A DNA stretch of 64,000 nt, taken from NCBI GenBank assembly GCA_002345965.1, contig DDTF01000066.1, positions 8,029-72,028 of the forward strand, given 5' to 3'. The notes under the pieces are model-generated. The model was not told where the DNA came from, made no database searches, and saw nothing but the letters and a program-made list of their open reading frames with translations. This stretch comes from Flammeovirgaceae bacterium UBA2371. Lineage in GTDB: Bacteria; Bacteroidota; Bacteroidia; Cytophagales; Cyclobacteriaceae. Below are positions 1 through 8,628 of the stretch, one piece after another; position 1 is the first letter of the stretch, and each line of letters opens with the position of its first letter. The position numbers were made by a program, and so were the translations under genes.

Positions 1-50
1 GAGTTATGAGTTTTGAATTTTGAGTTATGAGTTATGAGTTTTTGAGTTGG
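1..50. repeat. AT-rich short-period simple repeat
   Basis: The first 50 bases are built from short imperfect units such as GAGTTAT, GAGTTTT and GAATTTT. The same vocabulary (GTTATAAGTTTTGAATTTTAAATT) returns at 1065-1090 and 4136-4160, so this looks like part of a dispersed intergenic sequence family. No coding role is apparent. The repeat may continue beyond the window edge. Confidence 0.6.
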
Positions 51-67
51 GGGGTGTCTCAAAAATA

Positions 68-99
68 AAAAACCCCACAACTTGCATTGCAGGGTTTTT
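68..99 (-). terminator. Intrinsic terminator of the XRE-family gene
   Basis: AAAAACCC at 68-75 pairs with GGGTTTTT at 92-99 around a 16-base loop. Read on the minus strand, the stem is followed by a run of T residues. It lies 20 bases past the stop codon of the minus-strand gene at 119-934, which fits rho-independent termination of that gene. Confidence 0.65.
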
Positions 100-118
100 C
101 TATACCATAATTCCGAGG

Positions 119-934
119 TTATGCGCTGGCTACCTGTACGGGCTCGGTGCGCGAGAGGTATTCATACCCACGCCAGAGCACCAATATTTCAATCAATACT
201 GCCGGGATCATGATCACACAGGCAATAAAGAATAACACCACCGTGAGCAATAGGCCTCCCATTACAATTTCCATTATCCCGGCAACGCGGGAGAGCTGCC
301 CCATGCTATCCTGTAGCCGGATGAGGGCCACACCAAAGAGAATACTCAATGTGCCAAAGAGTATGGCAGCCGCTGCATAGGGAGCTATCAATATATTTTT
401 ATCCGCTATGGTTAATGACACTACATCCAAAATGCCAATACACACATTGGCTACAATGAGTATATAAACAATAATTTTCAGTAAGGAATTTTCAAATAGC
501 TTACCAAGAATAACAAAGCCCCATACAAAGAGGGCATAGCTAATAACCATAACTACGGTGAGGCTGGTGAAAATGACATTGGTCTGAAAGCTCCAGTTGC
601 CGCCATCGGTGAGCCAGGCGATGTCCATCGCGCCCAGAATAATTTGACATACCAGGTAAACGACTCCGGCCAAAGCGGCCAGCAATAAAGTGCTGCGTTG
701 GGTGTTCAGGGGGTTTTGTGTTTCCATGTTTTGTTTTGTTAAAAATGACTCGTAATCTTCTCCAAGTGCTTCTAACAAAATTTTCACGGTAGACATACGG
801 GGCAATACTTCTCCGGCCTCTATACGCTGTATGGTGCGCACACTGACGTGACTTTTTTCCACGAGTTCCTCTTGTGTGAGGTTTTTTAGTTTGCGTAAAG
901 CGACAAGTTGTATTCCCAGTTCCGGTTGTTGCAT
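119..934 (-). CDS. XRE-family helix-turn-helix protein with a membrane domain
   Basis: This 271-residue protein has two parts. Residues about 10-60 form a Cro/CI-type helix-turn-helix, with LTQEELVEKSHVSVRTIQRI as the recognisable core. Residues about 80-255 contain about five hydrophobic segments (near 82-108, 115-147, 150-176, 179-206 and 222-254), so the DNA-binding part should be tethered to the inner membrane. Proteins of this layout are common in Bacteroidota; their signals are mostly unknown. It is a single-gene unit with its own terminator at 68-99. Membrane-bound transcription regulator is an inference from the domain order; no target can be named. Confidence 0.8.
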   Translation of the reverse strand: MQQPELGIQLVALRKLKNLTQEELVEKSHVSVRTIQRIEAGEVLPRMSTVKILLEALGEDYESFLTKQNMETQNPLNTQRSTLLLAALAGVVYLVCQIILGAMDIAWLTDGGNWSFQTNVIFTSLTVVMVISYALFVWGFVILGKLFENSLLKIIVYILIVANVCIGILDVVSLTIADKNILIAPYAAAAILFGTLSILFGVALIRLQDSMGQLSRVAGIMEIVMGGLLLTVVLFFIACVIMIPAVLIEILVLWRGYEYLSRTEPVQVASA

Positions 935-1053
935 GACAAATTGTTTATAAGCACAATGTTACGCGATAATACGGGGAGAGAGGAGGAGTAGCGGTCATTT
1001 TCACCCGCCATTTTCCCGTCATTTGTGCCAGGGAGCACGCCAATGGGTTTTTT

Positions 1054-1101
1054 GGGGCTGCGCAGTTATAAGTTTTGAATTTTAAATTTTAAGTAGGGAG
1101 C
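1054..1101. repeat. 48-bp direct repeat, copy 1
   Basis: The sequence starting GGGGCTGCGCAGTTATAAGT and ending AAGTAGGGAGC recurs at 4125-4172 with a single mismatch (T against C at 4160). Copy 1 sits in the 322-base gap between the XRE gene and the GH5-like gene. Apart from the repeat, that gap holds a TTTGACCTA sequence seen twice (near 1105 and 1225) and no recognisable gene or strong promoter. Confidence 0.8.
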
Positions 1102-1256
1102 TTGTTTGACCTAAAATGCTTGTGCTGGATTGAGGTGGGCGTGTTGGTAAGAACTTGGAGCCGAGTAATAAGGGGCTAATGTTGGAAACGCCACTGGATT
1201 TTGATATGTTTATTATATAGAGGATTTGACCTACAACTCATTTTGGAGACAAGGAT

Positions 1257-2942
1257 TTGAATTACTATAAGCTTGTATTCTATACACTACTTCCCTGGCT
1301 TCTACTTACAGGTTGTGATAAAGAACCAGAAGTAGATCCCGCGCCTGACGATCCGAAGGATTCTATCGAAGTGATTCTTCCAACTTCGCATGCAATAAAG
1401 ATTCAATCTGTTGGTGGAAAGGCTAAGTTTTGGAATAGCACAACAGACAAGGAATTCCTCATGCGAGGGGTCAACTATTTTTGGCTTATGCCTGGAATCG
1501 TGGGCGAACGGTTTTTTGGTGTTGGTGATTTTGTTGAATCTCGTGTAAGAAATGATTTTATTAAGTTGAAAGGGAACGGTTATAACACCGTTCGTATTTT
1601 TCTCGATTTGTGCAATGAGGGACCTGGTTGTATTGCCAACGCCAGCGGAGGACTAAGTTCCTCCTATCTGGATAACATTGTGAAAACCTTAAGAATAGCA
1701 AAAGAGGAAGGTATCTATTTGATTCTTACCTCCAACGACCTCCCCGATGAGGGTGGATACTGGGAGATTTCAGATTTGGGGACTTCATCTCAATTTGCAG
1801 GATATCGAAACGGTCACTACCTGACTACCAAAGGTGTTGAGTCCGCTCAAGTATACTGGACGGATTTACTCAAGGGGCTATATAATAAAGGAGCTCCCTT
1901 CGACAATGTGTTAGCATGGTCCATACTCAACGAGCAATGGTACTTTAATACTCAACCCCCGTTTAGCTTATCTTCCGGAACCGTGACTACAGCCAACGGA
2001 CTCAGCTACAACATGAGCAGCAGTGCCGATAAGAAAAAGATGGCTGTAGATGGAATGGTACATTATATCAGCAAAGTAAGAGAAGTAATGGCCAAGTATG
2101 ACCCCAATGCGCTCGTCACAATGGGTTTCTTCGCACCCAACTATCCCAACCCAATCGGATTAGGTGACTTCAGGTATGTAGAAACAGCCGATCTGCTCAC
2201 TCGTGCCAATCTGGATTTTTTTGACTTTCACGCCTATTCAGGAGATGATGCGCTAATGCCTCTGGCGGAAAATTTTGGTATGCTAGGCTTTGAATCTAAA
2301 CCCATCATTATGGGTGAGTTTGGTTCTTTTGTAGATCGATACCCAACCCTTGATGATGCTATTCAGGCAGCACAATCATGGATGGCAGAATCTTGTAACT
2401 ATGGTTTTGATGGGTGGTTGTATTGGGGACTTTACAGAGCTTCAGGTGTAGGTGATGCCACCTGGTCGTTTTTTGATGAGGGGAATGAGCTACTTGAAAG
2501 CATGTCGCCCAATGAGTATCCAGATGCTTGTGATGAAGATTTGCTTGCGCCTGTCAACGTAGCGCTTAACAAAAGTGTAACAGTATCAGCTTCTATTTCT
2601 GGTGAAGAGCCAGGCAAGGCGGTGGATGGTGATAACGACTCTCAGTGGGGATCCGGAAGTGGTCCTCCACAATGGATTGAAATAGACCTCGAAGAGGATA
2701 TCGAAGTCAGTAAAATTTCATTAAGGGTAGCGCAGTTTCCTGCAGGTACCACCACCCATGTAGTGGAAGGCAAAAGCAGTTCGGGCTCTTATGTTGTTCT
2801 TAAAACATTTACGGGGGTAACCGATGAAGCTGATGTATTGATCTATACACCTGCTAGTCCAGGTAATTACCGCTATATCAAAATAACAACTACCTCTAGT
2901 CCATCATGGGTTTCATGGAAGGAAATTGAAGTGTACGATTAG
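1257..2942 (+). CDS. GH5-like glycoside hydrolase lipoprotein with C-terminal F5/8C (CBM32-like) domain
   Basis: A lipoprotein signal (LLLTGC, lipidated Cys20) is followed by a TIM-barrel resembling GH5/mannanase-type enzymes. The barrel carries RGVNYFWLMP near residue 73, the acid/base candidate Glu226 in ILNEQWY, and the nucleophile candidate Glu354 in IIMGEFGSF. Residues about 425-561 form a discoidin (F5/8 type C) domain, which usually binds carbohydrate. The enzyme is therefore expected at the cell surface or in the periplasm, cleaving a beta-linked polysaccharide; the substrate cannot be read from sequence. The start is a TTG: no ATG exists before the barrel, and only this start yields an intact lipobox. 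It stands alone, with no SusC/D partner nearby. Confidence 0.8.
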   Translation: MNYYKLVFYTLLPWLLLTGCDKEPEVDPAPDDPKDSIEVILPTSHAIKIQSVGGKAKFWNSTTDKEFLMRGVNYFWLMPGIVGERFFGVGDFVESRVRNDFIKLKGNGYNTVRIFLDLCNEGPGCIANASGGLSSSYLDNIVKTLRIAKEEGIYLILTSNDLPDEGGYWEISDLGTSSQFAGYRNGHYLTTKGVESAQVYWTDLLKGLYNKGAPFDNVLAWSILNEQWYFNTQPPFSLSSGTVTTANGLSYNMSSSADKKKMAVDGMVHYISKVREVMAKYDPNALVTMGFFAPNYPNPIGLGDFRYVETADLLTRANLDFFDFHAYSGDDALMPLAENFGMLGFESKPIIMGEFGSFVDRYPTLDDAIQAAQSWMAESCNYGFDGWLYWGLYRASGVGDATWSFFDEGNELLESMSPNEYPDACDEDLLAPVNVALNKSVTVSASISGEEPGKAVDGDNDSQWGSGSGPPQWIEIDLEEDIEVSKISLRVAQFPAGTTTHVVEGKSSSGSYVVLKTFTGVTDEADVLIYTPASPGNYRYIKITTTSSPSWVSWKEIEVYD

Positions 2943-3023
2943 TTGGGAGTAGTTAATTAAATAGACACTTAAAATTCTTAATTCCAGTAGTGTTGGATGG
3001 CAGGATTTTTAATTGAGAGTGAG

Positions 3024-4031
3024 ATGAAATTTATATTTAGAGTTGTTGTTCTTTTGTTTGCGCTGTTGGCTATAAGATGTGGGGATGAGACATCCACTGA
3101 GGAGTGTTATCTTCCGTCTAACGCCAATCCTCTTTTTACATTTGCTTTTACAGACTTGGCGAGTATAGAACACATTGAGCCATTAGGTGAAGTTCAGCCC
3201 GGACAGGTTTACTCTGACCATGTCTATATCTCCATAAAGCCATCTGTTGATAAAGTGCCTATTTATGCGCCCACAGACATGGAGCTTGTCAATGTGATAA
3301 AAGATCCTGTTGATTATGCCATGCACTTTAAAATAAGCCAGGAAGTAGAATATATACTGGGCCACATTACGGAACCAATACCAGAAATAAAACAATTGGC
3401 TCAAAGTCAATATCTGGATTTGTTCTTTTGTTCGGATGAGTCTATTATGAGTGTAACTGCCGGGCAACTTTTAGGCTACACCAGTGGAACAATAAATGGA
3501 GTATTTGACTTAGGTGTATACAATTCAACCCGTTTTATGAATTTCATCAGGCCAGAGCGGTATGAGTCCATAAAGATCTATACACATGCCACTTGTCCGT
3601 TTGATTACTATACGTCAGCCTTGAAGACACAGATGTATGATAAATTTGGTCCAATGCCAGTTACACAACCATTGAGTTGCAGAGACAGCAGAGATAAAGC
3701 CGGAACAATTGCAGGGGCATGGTTTGATACTGAAGCCATTCAATCTCTCGAGAATGTGGTGAATAGCATATCTCCCTTGTTAATTGCCACGGCATTAGAT
3801 GGTCATGTAAAAATTGGTAGAGGTAATGAGCCTGTTTATCGAATTTTCCCCACTCAGCCTACGTACAAGGATCCAGAAGAAATAACCTCAGCACATTGCT
3901 ATGCAATTGAATCGCGTGGTTATTTCTATTTTCAATTGCAGCCAAATGGGAATCTTAATGTGTTTTATTCAGCTACGGGAACCTGTCCCGATAGTTTCCC
4001 TGAGAGTGGGTTTACTACTTATTATAAGTAA
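3024..4031 (+). CDS. Putative lipoprotein with a degenerate M23 (LytM-like) domain
   Basis: The second in-frame Met (3024) gives a hydrophobic leader ending in IRCGDE; the upstream start at 2997 would bury that leader, so 3024 is chosen (335 residues). The lipobox is atypical, with Arg before Cys19. The body keeps the outline of an M23 peptidase: SDHVYI, VPIYAPTDMELVNV, YILGHITE, VTAGQLLGYTSGT and VFDLGVYN match in order the HxxxD, GTPVYAPADG, YxHL, VxxGQxIGxxGxTG and HLHFxVR segments. The last HxH is lost (FDLG), so peptidase activity is unlikely. A C-terminal part of about 90 residues is unassigned. Fold inferred; function unknown. Confidence 0.55.
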   Translation: MKFIFRVVVLLFALLAIRCGDETSTEECYLPSNANPLFTFAFTDLASIEHIEPLGEVQPGQVYSDHVYISIKPSVDKVPIYAPTDMELVNVIKDPVDYAMHFKISQEVEYILGHITEPIPEIKQLAQSQYLDLFFCSDESIMSVTAGQLLGYTSGTINGVFDLGVYNSTRFMNFIRPERYESIKIYTHATCPFDYYTSALKTQMYDKFGPMPVTQPLSCRDSRDKAGTIAGAWFDTEAIQSLENVVNSISPLLIATALDGHVKIGRGNEPVYRIFPTQPTYKDPEEITSAHCYAIESRGYFYFQLQPNGNLNVFYSATGTCPDSFPESGFTTYYK

Positions 4032-4090
4032 GTAGATGAATTTCTGTCTCTTAAATGAGCGCTTCATTCCTGACGGTTACTGGGTTCTGG

Positions 4091-4122
4091 GTTCCACATT
4101 CTTAAGACTCGCGCCAGTAAGG
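4091..4122. repeat. AAGACTCGCGCCAGTAAGG intergenic repeat, short copy
   Basis: CACATTCTTAAGACTCGCGCC followed by AGTAAGG matches the ends of two longer copies at 4694-4757 and 5733-5791. This copy directly precedes the 48-bp repeat at 4125, so two repeat families abut here in the 128-base gap between convergent genes. Confidence 0.7.
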
Positions 4123-4124
4123 GG

Positions 4125-4172
4125 GGGGCTGCGCAGTTATAAGTTTTGAATTTTAAATTCTAAGTAGGGAGC
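4125..4172. repeat. 48-bp direct repeat, copy 2
   Basis: This is the second copy of the element at 1054-1101, differing at one base. It overlaps the last four codons and stop of the minus-strand gene at 4160-4660, so the repeat supplies the 3' end of that reading frame. Confidence 0.8.
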
Positions 4173-4660
4173 AGTTCCAGGGCGTAGTAATTGAGCAGTA
4201 GCCACCTGAAATAGGCTAGCATAAGGATAAGCAGGCCTAGCAATAGCAGGTAAGCTTGCCAATGTGTTTCTTCCTGCCGAAGGGTAGCTATGCTGGGGTC
4301 AGTAGCAGAATACCATACTGGTATAGCCACTGGATTGGCCCTCGCCACTTCAAGTGCACTTGCCGCTTGTGCCTGTGTGGTGGCTCCCAAATCCTTTGGG
4401 ATCTGGTAGTCTTTGTTGTCCACCTTATAGGAGTAGATGATCTTGTAAAAGTAGTTCGGGGATTTGTCTACAATGCGTTCTTGTACATCAACATATTCAA
4501 CCGGGTGGGCGGTGCCTTCCTTCCAGTTGTAATTCCATCCTTCTACGGCCTTAAAGATTACGACAGGGATTGCAATCAGCATGGCAATTCCAGTCACCGA
4601 CTTATAGGGAAGGTAGGGGGCGGTTTTAATAATCCTCCTGAGTTGTTCCGGGATGCTCAT
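4160..4660 (-). CDS. DUF3592-like membrane protein
   Basis: The 166-residue protein has an N-terminal hydrophobic segment (residues about 20-37), an extracytoplasmic region of about 90 residues, and a C-terminal segment near 135-155. The middle contains the DUF3592-style ending VWYSATDPSIATLR, where members usually show a YnP..P..s-like stretch after a pair of beta strands. Function of the family is unknown. Its final residues (LPT and stop) lie inside the 48-bp repeat at 4125-4172, so the original C-terminus may have been altered by repeat insertion. Confidence 0.6.
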   Translation of the reverse strand: MSIPEQLRRIIKTAPYLPYKSVTGIAMLIAIPVVIFKAVEGWNYNWKEGTAHPVEYVDVQERIVDKSPNYFYKIIYSYKVDNKDYQIPKDLGATTQAQAASALEVARANPVAIPVWYSATDPSIATLRQEETHWQAYLLLLGLLILMLAYFRWLLLNYYALELLPT

Positions 4661-4693
4661 GCAAATTAAAAATAGCTATCTGGAAGAATCTAT

Positions 4694-4757
4694 GAAAGGA
4701 AGGGCATGAGTCACGCGCAGGCCATCTCACATTCCAAGACTCGCGCCAGTAAGGGAG
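4694..4757. repeat. Intergenic repeat, long copy A
   Basis: The unit runs from GAAAGGAAGGGCATGAGTCA through CTCACATTCC to AAGACTCGCGCCAGTAAGG. It aligns with copy B at 5733-5791 with a few substitutions and one-base indels. It fills most of the gap between the DUF3592-like gene and the beta-barrel gene. Confidence 0.75.
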
Positions 4758-4772
4758 TGAAATGACATGACT

Positions 4773-5465
4773 TCACAGCGCAATCAAAAGCAAAGTATTT
4801 AAAATAAATGTATTGTCCTTTACCTTAAAGTAGAATCCTTCATCCCCATACCCATCAGCACGTGGGCCTTTCACGTTCATAATGGAGTTAAAGTTTATAT
4901 TACGATTTCCTTCAAGACCCAGCTTAACTTTATTAAGTTGAAACATAATACCGAGGCCACCACTTAATCCAATATTGATTTTATTAATATCCCCATTATC
5001 ACGGTAGAAAAATGCGCCACCTACTGAAAAGGAATCATTGGAATTCTTAATAAGGTAATCTATTCTTGGTCCAATGTTACCAGTTAGGTAAATGGATTTA
5101 TTCAATGCTAATTCTGTCCTTGCCAAATTTGTAAATGATAGATAGGTCCATTTGTAGATATTTGGACTTACACTCGTTGAATTTTGTCTGAATACATAAA
5201 ATTCAAACTCGCCATTTTTTTGTAGGACACCAAGTGAGGAGTTCCAATTCCAATGTTTTCTTTTTATTAGATCAGCTGAAAGTTGAAAGAAATACCCTGC
5301 TTTCTTTTTGCTTTCAATTCTTTCTTCAGGGAAGCCGCTATTTTCCCTCAGCTCCCATATCAATTTTGTGTATGATAAACCTGTTTTAAAGCCTATATTT
5401 AATTCATTCTGTGCATTACATGCTAATGCGGACATAAAGAAAAGGAGAGATGCTGAGTATTTCAT
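4773..5465 (-). CDS. Outer-membrane beta-barrel protein (porin-like family)
   Basis: A 230-residue protein with a cleavable signal (SLLFFMSALACNAQ) and then alternating hydrophobic strands, such as NIGFKTGLSYTKL near the start and INIGLSGGLGIMFQLNKVKL later, as in small OmpA/PorT-type barrels of Bacteroidota. It should sit in the outer membrane; whether it is a pore, a receptor or structural cannot be told. It is flanked by repeat copies on both sides and has no operon partner. Confidence 0.65.
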   Translation of the reverse strand: MKYSASLLFFMSALACNAQNELNIGFKTGLSYTKLIWELRENSGFPEERIESKKKAGYFFQLSADLIKRKHWNWNSSLGVLQKNGEFEFYVFRQNSTSVSPNIYKWTYLSFTNLARTELALNKSIYLTGNIGPRIDYLIKNSNDSFSVGGAFFYRDNGDINKINIGLSGGLGIMFQLNKVKLGLEGNRNINFNSIMNVKGPRADGYGDEGFYFKVKDNTFILNTLLLIAL

Positions 5466-5521
5466 TGCTGATAATTGTATTGCTTAAATTGTGAATTTAA
5501 TCCATGGTTTATTGGTGCTAA

Positions 5522-5791
5522 TATAGAAATATCCTAATATAAAAGGAATGGATCAAATCTCAGTTTTTTCAATGCCAACTGGCGCGAGTGTTGTGTGGGG
5601 GTTGCCGGTGGATCACTTGTGCCATTATTTCTCTTATCCAATCAAAATAACGTCAATTAGCTTTTCAGGTAAACCGGCATGGTTAATTGCACTGCTATAG
5701 AGGTACTAGGATAGAAATAACCTATTATATTAGGAAAGGCACGAGTCACGCACATGCCCTCTCACACTCCTAAGACTCGCGCCAGTTAAGG
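5522..5791. repeat. Repeat-rich intergenic region (copies B, partial and inverted)
   Basis: This lies within the 349-base gap between the beta-barrel gene and the pectinacetylesterase-like gene. ATAGAAATATCCTAATATAA at 5524-5543 is echoed by ATAGAAATAACCTATTATAT at 5712-5731. Long copy B of the CTCGCGCC repeat occupies about 5733-5791. AACTGGCGCGAGT at 5577-5589 is the exact inverted complement of ACTCGCGCCAGTT at 5775-5787. No gene is seen here. The arrangement looks like a composite mobile or palindromic intergenic element. Confidence 0.65.
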
Positions 5792-5814
5792 TTTCTAATG
5801 GAGCGCAAACTCCT

Positions 5815-6981
5815 TTATTTTAGTTTGTCTAATAAATGAATCCCCAAAGACAAGGGTTCATCATCAATCACATTTTTCTTTAGCCATTCTGAAAATGAAA
5901 TTGGACCGGTATCGCAGCTATTGTAATTGAGCCCCGAGAGCATATGTGGAGTGGAGTGCGTTTTTGAGTCATATTGACAATCTGATATGAAGTACTCATA
6001 ATCAAGTCCTGATTCAGAGAGCTTCTTCATAGAATGGAGCATATTCGTTGACCAATCATCGATATAGTCAATAGTAGTAGTTGGCTGGTGATTCAATGCT
6101 GCGCTAAATTGAGACAACACCCCATCAAAGACAGTATTGCTGTGCAAATGGTTGATTCGGTAATTCAGCGAGTCTGACCTTCCCAGTAATGCATCTTCAT
6201 ATACATCATCCCTGATTTTAAAATTCAAGTAAGTTGCGCTTTCCGCCTTCCATACGGTATCCATAATTTCATTCCACCGGGTGGAGTTAAGCATTGACGC
6301 ATCGGCCAGCTGATATATCTTTTTGCTGCTATAATGTTTAGCAACAACGGGTGCCCAGAACGCAGAAGCAAAGCCCCCTGCACTTTCTCCGGATACCATA
6401 ATTTTGTCAGGTGATTTGAAGTTACTGAAAGTCCACTGCAATGCTGCGATACTGTTGTTTCGTCCATTGTGATGAATTTCAAATTCCCTGTTATCGTACT
6501 GATAGACGTTGGTCACATTGCCCACATGAAAATCACCCGTACAGTAGGGGATGTAAACTACGCTCCAATCTTTGAATGGATTAGATTCATGGTTATCCGG
6601 CAGGCCGGTAATTAATTTAGGAATGAACTTATAGATCCTGGGCACATAATATGATTTTAGTTGCGGATCTCGACTAAGTAAGCTCATCATCGTGATGGGA
6701 GATGCACAGGTCTTTCCATCCCAGCAGGCCCCGCCACCAGAAAAATGAATGATCAGGTTGTTAGATTTTCCTTTTCGCACAAAAATTGAAAAGGGAGATC
6801 CGTCACTGCACAGGGTTTGACCTCCCAGCGCCACGGTATGCAATTCATTATCATCGATTTGTTCCAGAGATGATATCTCTGAAGGCGAGGTTAATAGCAC
6901 CAGGCAAACAAACAGGAATCCGAGGCACAACAAAGCCATCGTTGCTAAAACGATCCGCTTCACCGTCTTTTTCATTTTCAT
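5815..6981 (-). CDS. Pectinacetylesterase/Notum-family hydrolase
   Basis: The 388-residue protein has an N-terminal membrane anchor or uncleaved signal (residues about 8-31) and an alpha/beta-hydrolase of the pectinacetylesterase (CE13/Notum) family. Family marks are IHFSGGGACWDGKTCASP, the nucleophile motif VSGESAGGFAS, and a late His in STPHML that fits the catalytic histidine. Family enzymes remove acetyl or acyl groups from polysaccharides or proteins; the substrate here is unknown. It is the last gene of a likely minus-strand operon, 9 bases after the MDR gene. Confidence 0.75.
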   Translation of the reverse strand: MKMKKTVKRIVLATMALLCLGFLFVCLVLLTSPSEISSLEQIDDNELHTVALGGQTLCSDGSPFSIFVRKGKSNNLIIHFSGGGACWDGKTCASPITMMSLLSRDPQLKSYYVPRIYKFIPKLITGLPDNHESNPFKDWSVVYIPYCTGDFHVGNVTNVYQYDNREFEIHHNGRNNSIAALQWTFSNFKSPDKIMVSGESAGGFASAFWAPVVAKHYSSKKIYQLADASMLNSTRWNEIMDTVWKAESATYLNFKIRDDVYEDALLGRSDSLNYRINHLHSNTVFDGVLSQFSAALNHQPTTTIDYIDDWSTNMLHSMKKLSESGLDYEYFISDCQYDSKTHSTPHMLSGLNYNSCDTGPISFSEWLKKNVIDDEPLSLGIHLLDKLK

Positions 6982-6990
6982 TGTTGTGTG

Positions 6991-7893
6991 TTACGGCTTG
7001 TTCAAAACGTTGATAACCACATTCCCCTTTTTATGGAAGGATTCTACATAGGCATGTGCTTCCCTGATTTGCTCCAGGGTGTACCTTCTGTCTATTACAG
7101 TAATTAGTTTTCCTTCTTCAATGAGGTGCTTCAATGTCAGCAAATCATCCGCATTTGTTTTGGGTGTGTTATTTACTGAAACAAATTTACCTCCTGATTT
7201 CAATACATGCTTATAGGTGGATTTTGTTATTTTTCCCACGGCATCGAAAATAATGTCAAATCGAGCTTCAGTTTTTGAGGGGTCATTTTTCGTATAGTCA
7301 ATAATTTTATCTGCCCCCAATTGCGACACCAGATTTATATTGGATGTACTGCATACCGCAGTCACCTCTGCGTCAAAAGACTTTGCAATCTGAACGGCAA
7401 AGGTGCCGACACTTCCGGATGCCCCGTAAACCATGACTTTGTCTCCCTTTTTGATTCCTGCTTGTTTTAGAAACCTCAAAGCGGTAAGTCCTCCAACAGG
7501 AACTGATGCGGCCTCTTCAAAAGTCATGTTAGAAGGCTTTATGGCCATCAAATGATTTTCAGGAAGACAGGCATACTCGGCATAACCTCCAAATCGTAAC
7601 CCGCACGAAGCAAAAACCGGGTCACCTGGTTTAAACGCTTGTACCTTTTCGCCAACTTCCTCAACTACTCCGGCCAATTCAAACCCCAGGACTTTTACTT
7701 TTTTGGGTTTGAACAGACCGTTAAAAAGTCTTGCAAGAAAAGGATCAGCTTTCCGCAGCCGCCAATCGCCTGCGGATACCGTTGTTGCATGTACTCGTAT
7801 CAATACTTCATTTTTTTTAGGCACTGGCTTATCGATGTCCTTTAGTTCAAGTACATCAGGAGTACCATATTTTTCATAGACGACTGCTTTCAT
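6991..7893 (-). CDS. NAD(P)-dependent MDR oxidoreductase (quinone reductase type)
   Basis: A 300-residue medium-chain dehydrogenase/reductase. The GroES-like part (residues 1 to about 120) includes VLGFELAGVVEEVG, and the Rossmann part has VMVYGASGSVGTFAVQIA, the nucleotide-binding AxGxVG motif of the quinone oxidoreductase branch. Zinc ligands are absent, so it is probably a zinc-independent NADPH:quinone or enone reductase. The start ATG at 7893 gives the canonical MKAVVYEKYG opening. It lies in an operon with a DUF4386 protein upstream and a pectinacetylesterase-like hydrolase downstream. Confidence 0.85.
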   Translation of the reverse strand: MKAVVYEKYGTPDVLELKDIDKPVPKKNEVLIRVHATTVSAGDWRLRKADPFLARLFNGLFKPKKVKVLGFELAGVVEEVGEKVQAFKPGDPVFASCGLRFGGYAEYACLPENHLMAIKPSNMTFEEAASVPVGGLTALRFLKQAGIKKGDKVMVYGASGSVGTFAVQIAKSFDAEVTAVCSTSNINLVSQLGADKIIDYTKNDPSKTEARFDIIFDAVGKITKSTYKHVLKSGGKFVSVNNTPKTNADDLLTLKHLIEEGKLITVIDRRYTLEQIREAHAYVESFHKKGNVVINVLNKP

Positions 7894-7926
7894 TATTCTT
7901 CGCCTTTGTTGTTGATTATAGTTAAT

Positions 7927-8601
7927 TTATTTACTGCTAATGATGGAGGCCGGTTTGAAGCCTTTGAATGTCAGGTAGATCCCGAGGGCCAATTCAAATA
8001 GTGCAACAGGTACCGAGAAAAGTGCGGTGGAAGGGTCACGCTGACCAATACAATCCAACAGCACCAGGACATCGCCTGTAATAAGTACTGGCCCTCCAAT
8101 GATTCCGATAATAGAAAGCCATCTTGGTACTAAACGGGAATGGTACAACAGGAAGCCAAGTAACAGGTCGTTGATGGCAGGCATGAAGCTTTGGCTGATC
8201 AGAAACATACGATCATACATGGTAACCAACGTTCGGCTTGTGATTAAAGCTTCGGCACCTGCTCCGGTTTGTCGTAAAGTCACCACAGTTAGCAAAAACA
8301 TCACTCCAACGAAAATGGCACCTGCTTCCAATACGCGTGCACCCACCAGGCCAAGTGCGGCACCTTCATTCTGCTTTTTAAGTATGGGGTACAAAGTGAC
8401 AGCTGAGCCTATACATGCAAGCGCCACTATGATCTCCAGGATGTTTCCGATGATCACGTTAGTATCCGGTCCGGGACCCAGGATGTAGTTGGGGTCGTGT
8501 ATCGGAATGTAAAGCGATAGTGTTGGAATGGATACGAAGGTGAACAGGTAAAGTATACCTGCAACCAGTGAAGTTTTTCTATTGGCATCAAGAGTTGTCA
8601 T
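7927..8601 (-). CDS. DUF4386 family membrane protein
   Basis: The 224-residue protein has six or so hydrophobic segments, beginning with LVAGILYLFTFVSIPTLSLY, and matches the DUF4386 pattern (RKTSLVAGILYL near the N-terminus, GARVLEAG in the middle, LSIIGIIGGPVLI later). The family is an uncharacterised inner-membrane group widespread in Bacteroidota and Actinobacteria. Gene spacing (27 bases from the upstream barrel gene, 33 from the downstream MDR gene) indicates co-transcription. Confidence 0.75.
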   Translation of the reverse strand: MTTLDANRKTSLVAGILYLFTFVSIPTLSLYIPIHDPNYILGPGPDTNVIIGNILEIIVALACIGSAVTLYPILKKQNEGAALGLVGARVLEAGAIFVGVMFLLTVVTLRQTGAGAEALITSRTLVTMYDRMFLISQSFMPAINDLLLGFLLYHSRLVPRWLSIIGIIGGPVLITGDVLVLLDCIGQRDPSTALFSVPVALFELALGIYLTFKGFKPASIISSK

Positions 8602-8628
8602 GTTAGTAAGTGTTTAGTTGTGCAGTTG

